Of a stretch of 64,000 bases of DNA, positions 35,887-47,588 are shown piece after piece. The stretch's first letter is position 1. Every line of letters begins with the position of its first letter. The notes beneath the pieces are model-generated. The model had not been told where the DNA came from. It did not search any database and saw nothing but the letters and a program-made list of their open reading frames with translations. Both the position numbers and the translations under genes were made by a program. The DNA comes from Cocos nucifera. Lineage: Eukaryota; Streptophyta; Magnoliopsida; Arecales; Arecaceae. The stretch lies in contig QRFJ01000495.1 in NCBI GenBank assembly GCA_006176705.1, forward strand, positions 496,001 to 560,000. Direction: 5' to 3'.

Positions 35887-38800
35887 TAAATATCGTCATC
35901 CAATTCTATCAGCACCGAATCCTGAGGACATCCATAGACTTAACCAGACCTAATTACAAGGATTAGCTTCAAAATTTCAAAATCATTTTGAATTTCAAGA
36001 ATTAACTCATGTATTGGATCAGGATCCTCCCATCTTACCAGCTCGTCCATCCGCTGAGCAGAGAGCGTCACTTGAAAAGTGCACGGACGAAGATAACGAC
36101 CAGATTTACATATTGGGCTCGATATTTAATGGAGCTTCACACCTAACATGAAGATATCAGGATTGCCCTCACCAAATTGTTTGGCTCACCTATGAGAGAT
36201 GTTTGGTGAAACAAAGTCGTTAAGCCAGAGTATCAAGTCACTAAACGACTATTCAAGGCTAAGATGCATGATGGGCAGTCATTCCAAGATCATTATTTGA
36301 TGATGATCAAGGATTTGAAAGAGCTTGAGAAGCTTGGAGTGAAGTTAGACTTGGATCTGCAGAATGATATAATTCTACAATCTTTGACTGATGCATATAG
36401 GCAGTTCATCATGAACTACCATATGTGTAAACTTCAAAATTTTCTGACCGAACTTATGAACATGCTGGTTATCACTAAGCTTTCTATGAAAGATTCTAAA
36501 GGCTCAGTGCTTACTATGGAATGGATTTCTTTCAAGAAAAAATCTTTTAGAAAGAAGAAGTCTATGAAAAAGTAGAAGGTAGAAGGAGGAAAGAAGAAAA
36601 AGACAGAGCTGAAGAAGAGACCATTGACAAAGAAAAAGTATTTCCATTGTAATAATGATGGCCACTGGAAGTAGAACTCCCTCTACTTACCTGGCCATCC
36701 CTGAAGAATATAAGAGGATGTGCAGGTTCCTTCCTGGAGGTATGCTCGTTTATTAGAGTCTAACCTTGTATGATTCTTCTGCATTCCAGTTAGTGCTTGA
36801 CTCTGTATTCTAATGCCATTTGTGTACTTTCATGAAGGATCTTGAGGATTAGCAGGAGGCTGAGGGATTGGTGTGAATGATCCTGCACATAGATAAAAGG
36901 AGTATAAGACGTTACTGAAACCATAAGGTGGTGAAAACATATTCCTCTCAACTACCATCTGGTTTAGACTTAGATTTAAAGACTATTAATTGTGTCTCAG
37001 CAGCATTGAAATTTATTTTTGTTTTCATGCCTAGCACTAGAAGGCTATGTAATTAATTTTTTTAAGGATCATTGTAAACATTCCTTTTATGAAAGAAATA
37101 TAATATTATAAGTGATTTCTCTTTATTACCGGTCTTTCCCAGTTACTATATTGATGTATCTTATTTAATATCAATCTCAAATGTGAATATCATGAAATGA
37201 CCTAGGGATAGTATACGATAGGTATCTATGACACCAAGATATAGGTCACTAGATATCATCAGCAGAAATATGGGTTAACAAATTTGAAGAAATGAATAAG
37301 CTATTGAGTCCGTTGACATCCGAGTATTCATCTCCAATTTATGATCTTGTTCTCATGGCAAATATGACTAAGCTTCTCCTTTGTGTAGGGTTCGAGAGGG
37401 CGGATCTTCTTGCCCTAGTACATGACTGTTGTGTCTCTTTTTTGAGTGTGTGCAGTCTTGAGGTCAGCTTGTTAATCTTTCATACCTTTATCGATGGATT
37501 TATCTAGGTATGGGTGTGTGGTATCTTATGAGACACAAGTCTGAAGCTTTTAAAAGTTCAAAGAAATTCAGACATGAAATAGAAAAGCAAACAGTAAAAA
37601 CCCATTAAGAAATTCCTTCGTCAGATTGAGGAGGGTGATAATTCTTAGTCGAAATGTCTTTAGATTATCTCAAAAAAAAATAAAATAGTCCTCTTAATTG
37701 GACTCCACCTGAAAACAACATTCAAGCTAAACGAAATTTCAGAATGAGGCAATCGAGACTCTATTAGATATGGTCCCGATCCCATGATGAGTTTCACAGA
37801 ACTTCCTGATTTTTTTTGAAAATACTATTTGTTAACTCGCCAATATACTTACTGAATAGGATTTTTTCTTAAAATCATTCCTACCACACACGTATGAGTA
37901 TATAGCATGATAAGAAATCAAGTCTGAGTCATCTCAGGTAATTATGGGTTATCCGAACTCTGTCCAAAAGACAACAAGCGGATATACGTTAGACACTTTA
38001 GATCCTTTAGAGCTCGATTTATAGATATTCTAAAGAGTCATTATGAATATTACTTTCTATATTCAGAAGATCATAAATGTGAATTGTTGAGTTGACATGC
38101 CATCTTTTTTTGAAAGTAGTTTATTTAAGATAGCGGCAATTGGAAAGCAGATCAAGCTCAAGGAGAAAGTCTCACAAGAGCAACGAGCTAAGGACCAAAT
38201 GAAACCAAATTAGGTTAAGTCAATTCAATCACTACCTCCTCCATCTCGTAGATCAAAAAAAATTTTCCATCCTCCTGGGAGGTACTTAGGTACTATTTCA
38301 GAGAAAGTAGAAAAAATATTCCTCATAGGTAATGGGGTTCATGGTGATGATCCCAAAACCTATAACGAGATGATATCGGATATCGACTCTGAGAAATGGG
38401 TAGAGGCAATGAAGTCAGAAATTGACTCGATGCACTCAAACCAAGTCTGGACCTTGGTAGATTTACCAGAAGGTATAGTACCTATTGGGTGTAAATGGAT
38501 CTACATGAGAAAAATTGGTGCAGATGGAAATGTGGAGACATTCAAAGCTAGATTAGTAGCAAAAAGGTTATAGTCAGTGTGAAGGCATTGACTATCAGGA
38601 TACCTTTTTGCCAGTAGCTATGCTAAAATTTATTCGCATATTGCTTGCTGTTGCAGCCTATTTCGATTATGAAATATGGCAAATTGATGTGAAAATGGTA
38701 TTTTCAAATGGATATTTTGAGAAAGATATCTATATGAAACAACCGCTAGGTTTCACATCCTATGATGATGATCACAAGGTATGCAAGCTGCAAAGGTCTA

Positions 38801-39921
38801 TATATGGACTTAAGCAAGCATCTCGAAGCTAGAATACTCATTTTAATGATGTGATCAAATTATTTGGTTTCATAAAAAATGAGGTGGAGCCATGTGTCTT
38901 CAAAAAGGTCAGTGGAAGCGCTATTGTCTTTCTCATATTATACGTGGATGACATCCTCCTTATTACAAATGATATTTTCATGTTGACCACAGTTCAAATG
39001 TGGTCATCTAAAGAATCCTCCATGAAAGACCTAGGAGAGGCATCCTTTATTATGAAAATTAAGGTCTATAGAGATAGACCAAATAGGATGCTAGGACGTT
39101 CACAGAAGATGTACATAGAGGAAGTGCTAAAGAGGTTTAGCATAAAAAACTCTAAGAGAGGTTTGGTACCCTTCAGACATGGCATTCATCTTTCCAAGAA
39201 GATGTGCCCTAGCATACCTAAGGAAATAGAACGCATGAGCAAGATCCCTTATGCTTCAGCAATAAGGAGCCTCATGTATGCCATGTTATGTATACGACCT
39301 GATATAGTCCATACTGTGAGTGTCACGAGTAGATATCAATCGAATCCAGATGAAGAACACTAGACTTCTATGAAATATATCCTTAGGTACTTGAAAAGAA
39401 CTAAGGATATGTTGTTGGTCTTTGGTAATGGAGAACTCCAAGTCCAGAAGTATACAGACTCAGATTTTATGTCCGATATAGATAATCGAAAGTCGACATC
39501 TGGGAGTCTATTTGTGTGCAATGGTGGATCTATCAGTTGAAAAAGTTTCAAGCAAATAGTAATAGCAGATTCCACCATGGAAGCAGAATACATTGCTGCA
39601 TCAGAAGCTGCAAAGGAGGCATTCTAGTATAAGAAGTTTGCTGTAGAGATCGGAGTGATGCCATCAGATGCCATTCCTCTGTACTGCGATAACAATGGTG
39701 CCATAGCCCTTGCTAAAGAGCCAAGGTCTCACCAAAAATCCAAGCATATCGAGCGACGATACCACCTCATCTGTGATTACCTCGAGAAGGATTACGTCGA
39801 GGTCAAAACAGTCGACTCTGTAGATAATACGGCAGATCCACTTACAAAGCTGTTGGGCCAGCAAAAGTTCGAAGCCCACCTTTAGAAGATTGAACTTAGA
39901 TTTGTAGCCAATTGGCTTTAG
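35887..39921 (+). pseudogene. Copia-2 gag-pol polyprotein remnant
   Basis: The position matching the copia-1 gag start reads ATA instead of ATG at about 35899, so the start codon is lost. Gag core DLQNDIILQSLTDAY is near 36350. A knuckle remnant (FHCNNDGHWK, then a stop) is near 36640. RT contains WTLVDLPEGIVPIGCKWIY (about 38450), YVDD at 38941-38952 and RNase H CDNNGAIALAKE, ending at 39919-39921. It has numerous stops and frameshifts. Confidence 0.9.
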
Positions 39922-39935
39922 ATCAAGTGAAAGTT

Positions 39936-42212
39936 TTTTAGATATGTCTGTCCTAGAAGCCAGAATTGACTGACACTTGTAATATACTTCTAAGGGCAAA
40001 ATTATAATTTTGACTATAAATAATAAAATAGATTATTTTCTATGATAAATGTGTATTTAATGTCTGTGATACATCCCTTAAGTTAAGGATAATGATAATT
40101 CTTATTTTCAAAAGTTGAAAATTTAAGATAGAAATTTTTATTATTAACCAATAAAATGCTCCTGACCGTAGGATCATCATGAGGATGGTGATTGATCTAA
40201 AAAATTGGTGTACAATTACTTCAGTAGATGAGTCTTGAGTCTACAATGTGGAGACACCAGAGCGAGAGTATAGGTACTCGTTAGAGAATGAGAGCACTGA
40301 GTGTGACCACCTCGAATAATCATAAGAAAGTCTACCTTCTCATCGATGACTGATTCAAAGCTGTAGTGGTGTGTCTGATTTTTTGACCTGAGGTGCATCG
40401 GTAGTTTACCTTAAGGGTGTTATAGTTTGACTACACCATGACTTTGTCTCCTAGCCATTCAGAATCCTAAGGTGTATGTTGGCTATAGCATGTTCATTGC
40501 AGGAATTGGATTGCACCAAGAAAAAATCTATCTACTTCGGTAGATGAGGAGCAACCCTATGATGATCATGAGAATCAAGTCCATAATCTCATGGCCATGG
40601 CAGAGTGAAATAATAGAAAGTATTTCTATTAAGGTTTTCATATCGAACTTGAATCGAATGATTAAATCATAGGATAGAAATTAGGGTTTGACGAGTTCAC
40701 CTTAATCCTAATATGATTGGAGCTCAAGATAGAAGAACTTAATCACATAAGTAGCTGCACCAAGAGATTCAATTTTAATTTTGATGGGTTGCCACCATAT
40801 ACTGCTAGATGTCATTGATGAATTTTGGGAGTAATTAGAATGATTTAGATGATCGATCATTCTAGTTGTCTAAATCAGAAGAGTTCTGATCCATCGAAAG
40901 AAATTTCGATGATGTTGATGATAGAGATCATGACATATCCCATTACCATACAGAACTGAATCTAACTGAGTCACACAAATAAGAGTCTAGATCTGGATAT
41001 CATCAATTGGACTAATCTAGTTCAATTGATTTGAATAAGATTCAATTAGGTTCAATAAAATTGTGCTAGTACACGATTGAGCCTAAAATTGTCCTTCTAT
41101 TATCATTAAAAATCATCTCAACTGAGCCAAATGTGTTTGTGCTCACTCAGATATCTTTACTTGATCTGACTAAAGCTTGTCCAGATCAGAAAAGGATTAT
41201 CTTAATTTATAAGATAAATTTGAGACAATACCTATCATTTTTCGTCACCTACTAATTCTTGTCTTTGACTTTTATCAAACATTGACCTTTGATACTTAGA
41301 CATTTATCCATATCTCATGTACCTGTAGGAGAGTAGATAGGGGCTTGTCCTCTTACTAGATTTTGAAAAGAAGGGGGTGCATGCCTAGGGAGGCGTGCAT
41401 CCATGGATAGGGATGCCTGGAGTCCCATACGGATGGGACTCTAGGTTGCTTCTTGGATTCTACTTAGGTGGCCCCTAGCTATAGATTTTGATCAATTTTA
41501 GGTGCCATCTAAGAATGAATTACTGGGGCTCTCATCTGATTGGATTAGGTGATGTCATTCCATCAATCAGATTTAGATCTGATTGCATGAAGCAACGTGA
41601 TTGATCGGGATGATGTGGCACTACATGGTGCAGTAGGGTCTATATAAACCTTGTCTACACCTCACTTTCATAGAATTCTCTCTTAGCCACACCCCAAGGC
41701 TGTCCCTCTCCCTTCTCCATGCCATCTTCTGGTCCTCTCTCTTTTCTCCATGCCCAAGGAAAGTTGGGCTCCAGTTTGGTGCGATCCAGACAAGAAAAAG
41801 CTGACGAGAAAGGAAGAAAGCAGCACTGCTGCAGAGACGACTGCAGATCTTCGAAAGAAGTTTAAGATCCTCCAAATCAAATGCAAAAATAATATTTGAA
41901 GAGGTGATAAAGAAAGAGAAGATCTTCAAATCCAATCTGAGTGGATATCGGTAGAGGCCAGGCGCTTGCGTGGCTAGATCCAGAACTTCAAGCAGTCAGC
42001 AAGATCATCAAAGGATAATCTGATTATCCAACATCAAGATATAAATTAAATCAAATTTAATTTATTTTTATTTTTATTTATTAGATCTATAAAATTAGAT
42101 CTAAAATATCTCAGATCTGATTTAGATACATGAGAGAAATTTTTTGAAATAGCTCTCTTGATCCGATCAAATCTGAACAAACATGATCTGAGAAATTAGG
42201 ATTTCTCCTTCA
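39936..42212 (+). repeat. Copia-2 3' LTR
   Basis: Preceded by the purine-rich GATCAAGTGAAAG. The first bases are mutated (TTTTTAGATATG). A TATATAA box is near 41641. It ends TTTCTCCTTCA at 42212, directly followed by CATCC. Confidence 0.9.
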
Positions 42213-42800
42213 CATCCATGTTAGGAATAGGAGGAGAATCTCATCCTAACATGAGCAAGATAAAGGCCTCATTAATGTAAGATGAGAGGAGGAGAGAGGT
42301 CCTAACAGCGGCCCTTATGTGCCCTTACAGCCATGTTAAGAATAGGAGGAGAATCTTGTCCTAACATGAGCAAGATGAAGGCCTCATTAATATAAGACAA
42401 GAGGAAGGGAGAGGTCCTAGCAGCGGCCCTTACGTGCCCCTACAACCATATTAGGAATAAGAAGAGAACCTCATCCTAACATGAGCAAGATGAAGGCCTC
42501 GTTAATAAAAGATGAGAGAAAGGAAGAGGTCCTAGCAGCGGCCCTTACGTACTCCTACAGCCATGTTAGGAATAGAAGAAGAACCTCATCCTAACATAAG
42601 TAAGATGAAGACCTCATTGATATAAGATGAGAGGAGGGGAGAGGCTCTAGCAGCGGTCCTTACATGCCCCTACAGTCATGTTAGAAATAGAAGGAGAACC
42701 TCATCCTAACATAAACAAAACGAAGATCTCATTAATCTAAGATGAGAGGTGGGAAGAGGTCCTGTCAACGGCCTTGGTATATATCCCCCTACGGCTGCAC
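42213..42800. repeat. About 115-bp tandem repeats after integrase, copy I
   Basis: Units start near 42216, 42331, 42445, 42560 and 42676 with (C)CATGTTAGGAATAG, so the period is 114-116 bp. Each holds the inverted repeat ATGTTAGGA ... TCCTAACAT, a purine-rich middle (AGATGAGAGGAGGGGAGAGG) and AGCGGCCCTTACGTGCCCCT. The last unit (about 42790) is degenerate. Confidence 0.92.
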
Positions 42801-43048
42801 CAAGAATGAAAAGAGAACCTCATCCTAATTTGGGGGAGGGACTCTAGTTCAATATCTCTAATGGCCACGTTGATAGAAAATAAAGTAAAGAAAGCGAAGA
42901 CGTTGACAAGCATTAAATTTGCACAAGATGAAAAATAATGGAAGAAGGTAGTATTTTATTAGAAATAAAAGATCATTATAAGGTAAAAATGAGAGTAAAG
43001 GTCTACAAGACCGATTACATAAAAAAAAGAAGGAAAAAGATCGAAGTC

Positions 43049-43886
43049 CTATGATGGATCGGATTCCTCAAACTTCGGACTATCGGCCCCAACCATCACC
43101 AAAGTCTGTTTTTGCCTGAAGATCTCCTCTTCAAGCTCCTTTCTTTTCAGCAGGCCTTCTATGAACATTCTGTCAGCTCACCAAAATTTGTCTTCAAGCT
43201 CTCATCGTTGCTTCCTCGAACCTCGAATTCAGTCTCTACATCCTTGACAGCCTGATGCTTGTAGGTCAATTGAACCTTCAATTGTTGAAGCTTAGCCTTC
43301 TCCCTCTCATACGATAGAAAAAGATCGCCGAAGAACTTTCGATAGAAAGTAAGCTGCACCGACTCCCTCAAAGTATCGGCCTGCTAGCCGCTGGCAAGCA
43401 GCTTTTGAAGGCAGGCCATCTCCTCATTAGCTGACTTGAGCTGGCGTTCGACCTTGATCAACTTTTTCGCCCAGCTAATTTTTTGACCATTGTGCTGAGC
43501 TTCAGCATCCTGGAGTTATTTTTGAAGCTCTAAAAGCTTCTTCGACCAATCCCAGTCATGCTGTGTCTTATCCAAAGATCAGAAGGAGCTTCCCTTCAAC
43601 AATTTGACCTTCTCCTTCTCACTGTTAAGTTTGGCCTCAAGGGAGCTGATCTTCATGGCAAGCACCCAAGACTTGTCGCTGGCATCCTCCTAAACCTCGC
43701 AAGCTCCTTCTCAAAGTTTTTTTTCTTGATATTATAACTAATGGAGTCTTTCATGTATAATTTTTTAAGGTGAGTGACCTCAATCGTTGCCTCCAAAGCA
43801 TTCTTCCTGGACCTTTGAAGCTCATCCTCAATCTTCTTCAGCTTTTTTTTTTTCAAATAATAAGCTTTTTTTTGGGTTTCTGATCA
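43049..43886 (-). pseudogene. G2 aORF-2, antisense coiled-coil reading frame (copy I)
   Basis: Minus-strand frames encode a long heptad-rich protein: LKKIEDELQRSRKNALEATI, ELARF, then EKVKLLKGSS, KLIKVERQLKSANEEMACLQ, SYEREKAKLQQLKVQL and a tail KRKELEEEI ... KFEESDPS ending at 43049. At least three frame changes or stops interrupt it. The first Met shown (43886) is not conserved in copy II, so the true start is unclear. It might be a separate gene or 3' exons of aORF-1. No enzymatic motif is visible. Confidence 0.6.
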
Positions 43887-44052
43887 TTGATTTCAAGGGA
43901 ACTCCCTGAGGCAGTGGATCGATGCCAACAAGAGACCGTGTTCGATGCACAAGAAAAATACTCAGAGGAACTGACAAAGAAATGTATGCTTTCATTTAAC
44001 CAAAAGTTTCTAAGTATAGGATAAAGTAAAAGAGGAAAAATACAAAATACAA

Positions 44053-46002
44053 CTACTTGAGGCCCTCAACCTTGGGAGATGTGGTGGTAGATGAAGTCGG
44101 GATGCTCTTGACTACTTCTAATTTTTGGGTAGGCTTGGACATCTCCATGGCAGATTCAGGCGGACAGTAGGTAGGCTCGATGGGAGTAGGGTCGGCCATG
44201 ACGTCGGATGGCCCCACTTCTTCATCAGGATCCTCCTATTCCAAAAAGTCGAGATTAAGGTCGAAAAATTTTTGGGCCACTCTACCTTTGTAGAGTTCAA
44301 AATTCTTGATGAACCTCTGCTGGCCGAACACAACGTTCAGCTTCCTCATTTCAGAAGAGGCCTTGAAATCTTCCACTATCCGAGCTGTTGCCTTTGAGAT
44401 CAACTTCGTCGTTCGGACTTTCAGATCGATGACTTTGATCTTGGCTTCCTTCCTCTTCTCTCCCTTCAGAGCCAACCAGCTTTTAGTCTAATCGAGATGA
44501 ACTCTTCCTTCTAGAGCACATCTTGGAGACTCCCGACTTCTGCCGCCTTCTCCTACGTAAAGTGTTCAGTCTTGGCGGCCTTCTCTACTTTGAGATGACT
44601 GATCTCGGCTTGAAGGTCCTCCTTAGTCTTCAGCACTTCTGCCTTCTGGTGGTGTGCTCTTTTTATGTGGACGAGTATTTGATGACCTGACTGCCACAGG
44701 TAAGTGATGCTAAGATAAAAGAAAGAAGAGAAAAAATAAAAAAGAAAATATAATAAAGCAGTCACCTTCAAGAAGGTTCCAAGGGAACTCCAGATGAACT
44801 ATGTCTGGTCAAGGTTGGACATGCGGTCCACCATCTCCAGCATGGCATACTTGTCAGTTAAGTCTTGGATTATCTTTGGATTTTCGAAGGGATCTTCTCC
44901 CAAATTGTCGCCACCATCATTTGGCTCGGCCTGATGAGCCTTATGGACTATCTTTACGATAGCCGACTTCTTCTTCTTCTTGTCATCCCCCTTTTCTCTT
45001 TCGATGGGGGGCTCCGAAGCTTGTCCTCTTGCGTGGAGGCTCGAAGATGCAGGAGGTAAAGAATCAACACTGACGACATTGACCTCGGTAGCGGGAGGAG
45101 CTTCGACATCCAGGGCAACTTTGGTGGAGGTCACAGAGACGATTGGAACCATGGAGCTTAGAGCACCAACTTTCATCCTTTTCGAGCTTTCACCTAGGGC
45201 TTCCCTTTTCTCTTCTAGGCATAGAGGCCCTTGGTGAGCATCCCTACAGCTTCAGTATCCATCTCTACAATAAAAAAATAGTTACAATCAGTAAAAATGC
45301 ATCTGCGATCTCATAAAAATTCAGAAAGTAAAAAATATACTAGCAGGATCAAGAGAGCTCAAATTCAGGTTGAACAGAGTCTGCTCTTTTAGAAAGTCGG
45401 GAATAAGAGGAGCTCAGTATGCCTTGAGCTTATTGGAAGAATCAAGATCGACTCTATCTAAACTAGGAGCTCAACGAATTGATTTTCTAAGAAAGCCCTA
45501 AGGAGAGATCCAGCACCAAGGTCGGACAGTGTACAAAGAAGTACTTTTTCTTCCAATTATGAATGAAAGATGGAGCATCTTTCAGAAGTTCCTTCTTATC
45601 GAACTGGGGGAAAAAGTACCATCAATCCTTTATGAAAGGATAGCATTTGAAGGTATAGAAATTTCTAAAGAGGAAGATGGTCAGACGAACTTCAGCCAGA
45701 TGGCAGAGGAAAAGAAATCCGATCACGAACCTAAAAGAGTTCGGTACTACGAAAGCTAGGGAGATGTTTAGAAAGTGAAAGAGGGCAGCTGCGAAAGGCG
45801 GGAGTGAAAGTCAAAGTTTGGCATGCAAAGTTTATAGATACATGCAAAATCGATCGGGCAGAGGGAAACTAGCTCGGTCACTTGATCTGGGGAGTTCAAG
45901 ATCGAATTTTTGGGGGATCTTGTATTGAATCCTAATTAAGGAGAGGTCATTCAAGCTCAGAGCATAGGGAATGATATCCGATATAAAAGGATGATGAGAC
46001 AT
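44053..46002 (-). pseudogene. G2 aORF-1, spliced antisense gene (copy I)
   Basis: Starts MSHHPF at 46002 and ends at 44053. The first exon matches the conserved region often labelled 'putative gypsy type transposon' (PF04195-like), with SDRASFPLPDRF near 45850. An intron at 45340-45265 (76 bp, A|GTATAT ... TTGTAG|AG) separates it from a charged region (REKGDDKKKKKS). A second intron at 44765-44691 (75 bp, AAG|GTGACT ... GGCAG|TC) precedes a coiled coil and the tail ELYKGRVAQKFFDLNLDFLE. Several stops are present, one at about 45830. Function is unknown; such genes are known from Tat elements and probably act in the element's own life cycle. Confidence 0.72.
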
Positions 46003-46386
46003 ACTCTTAGGAGCGGCCTCGGCTATAGGAGCGGGGTCTAAGAAGGTCGAACCAAATGAACTCCAAGAATCGATAGATTAGGAGATTTTGGAGGACATCC
46101 GGATTGAACTAAATCCAAGAAAAACTTTCAAAAATCAGGGAAGATAAGATACGGAGATTTCTTGAAGAAAACCATAGGAGGAAGGAGCAAGAGAGGCAGA
46201 AATAATAAAAGAAAGATTGTAAAACTAACCTAGGGTGTCGAGGAAGGCAACAAGATGATTGGCATGGTGAGGAACAAATAAGAGAATACTCGCCTACGGG
46301 GAGAATGGAGGAAGAAATCGAAAGGACTCTCGGGCAGGAGGAAGAAGCCCAAGAAAAGGAGGAGAACTCGAAGAAAATGAAGGCGG

Positions 46387-46397
46387 GTTTAAATAGC
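46387..46397 (-). promoter_or_regulatory. Possible aORF-1 TATA box (copy I)
   Basis: CTATTTAAAC on the minus strand, about 385 bases before the aORF-1 start. The same box is kept at the same distance in copy II (55745-55755), although the surrounding DNA has diverged. Confidence 0.4.
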
Positions 46398-46688
46398 ATA
46401 TGGAGTCTGAGGTAGTTATGATGGTGGATCATTTTCAGCCGATCCTTGGCTGGCAGGTGTCCCGCTAACCTTGGCGGGCGGCTGACAGCTGACAAAATTT
46501 TAATTGTGCCATTCTTGGGGTAGCATCCCAGCGGGAGTCTCGAAAAGCCATCTTCTCAAATCATTTTGCAATTAAAGAGATTTTGACACCAGCATAAAAA
46601 TCATCCTGACTTTCCATCTGATGGGCATAAAATTCAAAAAAGAACTTCGACAGTCACCATTTTACTCCCTTCCTTCGAATCTCGAACT

Positions 46689-46706
46689 CAAAAGTAGGGA
46701 AACTCA
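46689..46706 (+). promoter_or_regulatory. G2 polypurine tract (copy I)
   Basis: CAAAAGTAGGGAAACTCA directly precedes the LTR start TATTGGAGATAAACCCC. Confidence 0.7.
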
Positions 46707-47588
46707 TATTGGAGATAAACCCCACTTCGATCGAAGCTCAGTTTGATGATCGACAAAAAGATATCTATAATCACAGAAGAGCTCCAACCATGGCTTCAAT
46801 GATTCCCAAAATGGTCGAACTCCCATCGGACTTCTCCATCAATCAGACTCCTTTCGGGCTTCTCCTTCAGCATGACTCCATCTGGACTTCTCCATCAGTC
46901 GAACTTCTTTCAAACTTTTTCATCAGTCGAGCTCCTTCCGGACTTCTCCGTTAGTCGGACTCTTATCGAGCTTTTCCTTCAGTAGGACTCCATCCGGACT
47001 TCTTCTTTAGTCGAACTCCTTCCGAACTTCTTCGTCAATCAGACTTCTTTCGGACTTCTCTATCAGTCGGACTCCAGACCCCTCCCTCAGATAGGCTTCC
47101 TTTCAAGTCGAACTCATCCTGAACTCCTTCAGCAGGATTTCTTCCAGACTTCTTTCAGTTGCCCAAAAGGACTCATTCCGAAAAAACTTCTTTCCATCAT
47201 CGGAAGGACCTCGGCATCCATCCTAGATAAAAAAAGTATCAGATAATGCATGGTTGATCTTAAGGACATCCCAAACCTCCCTCGATTCATTGAGGCATGG
47301 TTCATTCGGGCTTCAACTATTAAATCCTAACAAACTAGCATGCCACAATAAATGACCACTCATCCTCCGTAATAAACTTTATGTGGTCCTGAACGGCCCA
47401 CTACCAAGTAGTTACAGCTATCGCCATCAATTTGTTATAGGCTTTATCTATAAAAGAGACCATCCAGATACATTTTCTCCAAGCTCTCACTCTCCTTTCC
47501 ATTACTCTGAGTACTCTATTTTTGTTGGCCAGAAGAGTTGACTTAATCATCGGAGGATCCTGCCAGAGACACCATCTTCGATTTTGAA
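46707..47588 (+). repeat. G2 3' LTR, copy I, truncated
   Basis: Starts TATTGGAGATAAAC, has about 29-bp repeats and a TATAAAA box at 47449-47455, and stops at CGATTTTGAA (about 47588). The last 100 bases of the LTR are missing and gag follows at once. It also has fewer internal repeats than copy II. Confidence 0.82.

Larger units (their letters stand above)
31677..42212 (+). mobile_element. Copia-2: complete but inactive Ty1/copia element, plus strand
   Basis: Same family as copia-1 in the opposite orientation. The target duplication CATCC is at 31672-31676 and 42213-42217. LTRs are about 2.28 kb. It inserted into the repeat array of G2 copy I. Copy II has no element at the matching point, so it arrived after the duplication. 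Confidence 0.93.
27679..47588. repeat. Tandem duplication unit, copy I (interrupted by copia-2)
   Basis: Contains in order gag (minus), LTR (minus), RNase H/integrase (plus), about 115-bp repeats, aORF-2 and aORF-1 (minus), and a 3' LTR cut short at about 47588. The same order, including the same inversion breakpoint, follows directly as copy II. Without copia-2 the unit is about 9.4 kb. Confidence 0.82.

Noticed and set aside
42213..42800. The 115-bp repeats as a centromeric satellite
   Set aside because: There are only five or six units, always placed between integrase and aORF-2 in the same element, so they belong to the element.
44053..46002. Reading aORF-1 as a cut-and-paste transposase because of the usual database label
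   Set aside because: No catalytic triad of a DNA transposase is visible, and the gene lies inside an LTR element on the antisense strand. The label reflects origin, not activity.
46109..46495. Minus-strand frame upstream of aORF-1 as an extra N-terminus
   Set aside because: The equivalent copy II sequence (55656-55853) does not keep the frame, so it is probably a leader region.
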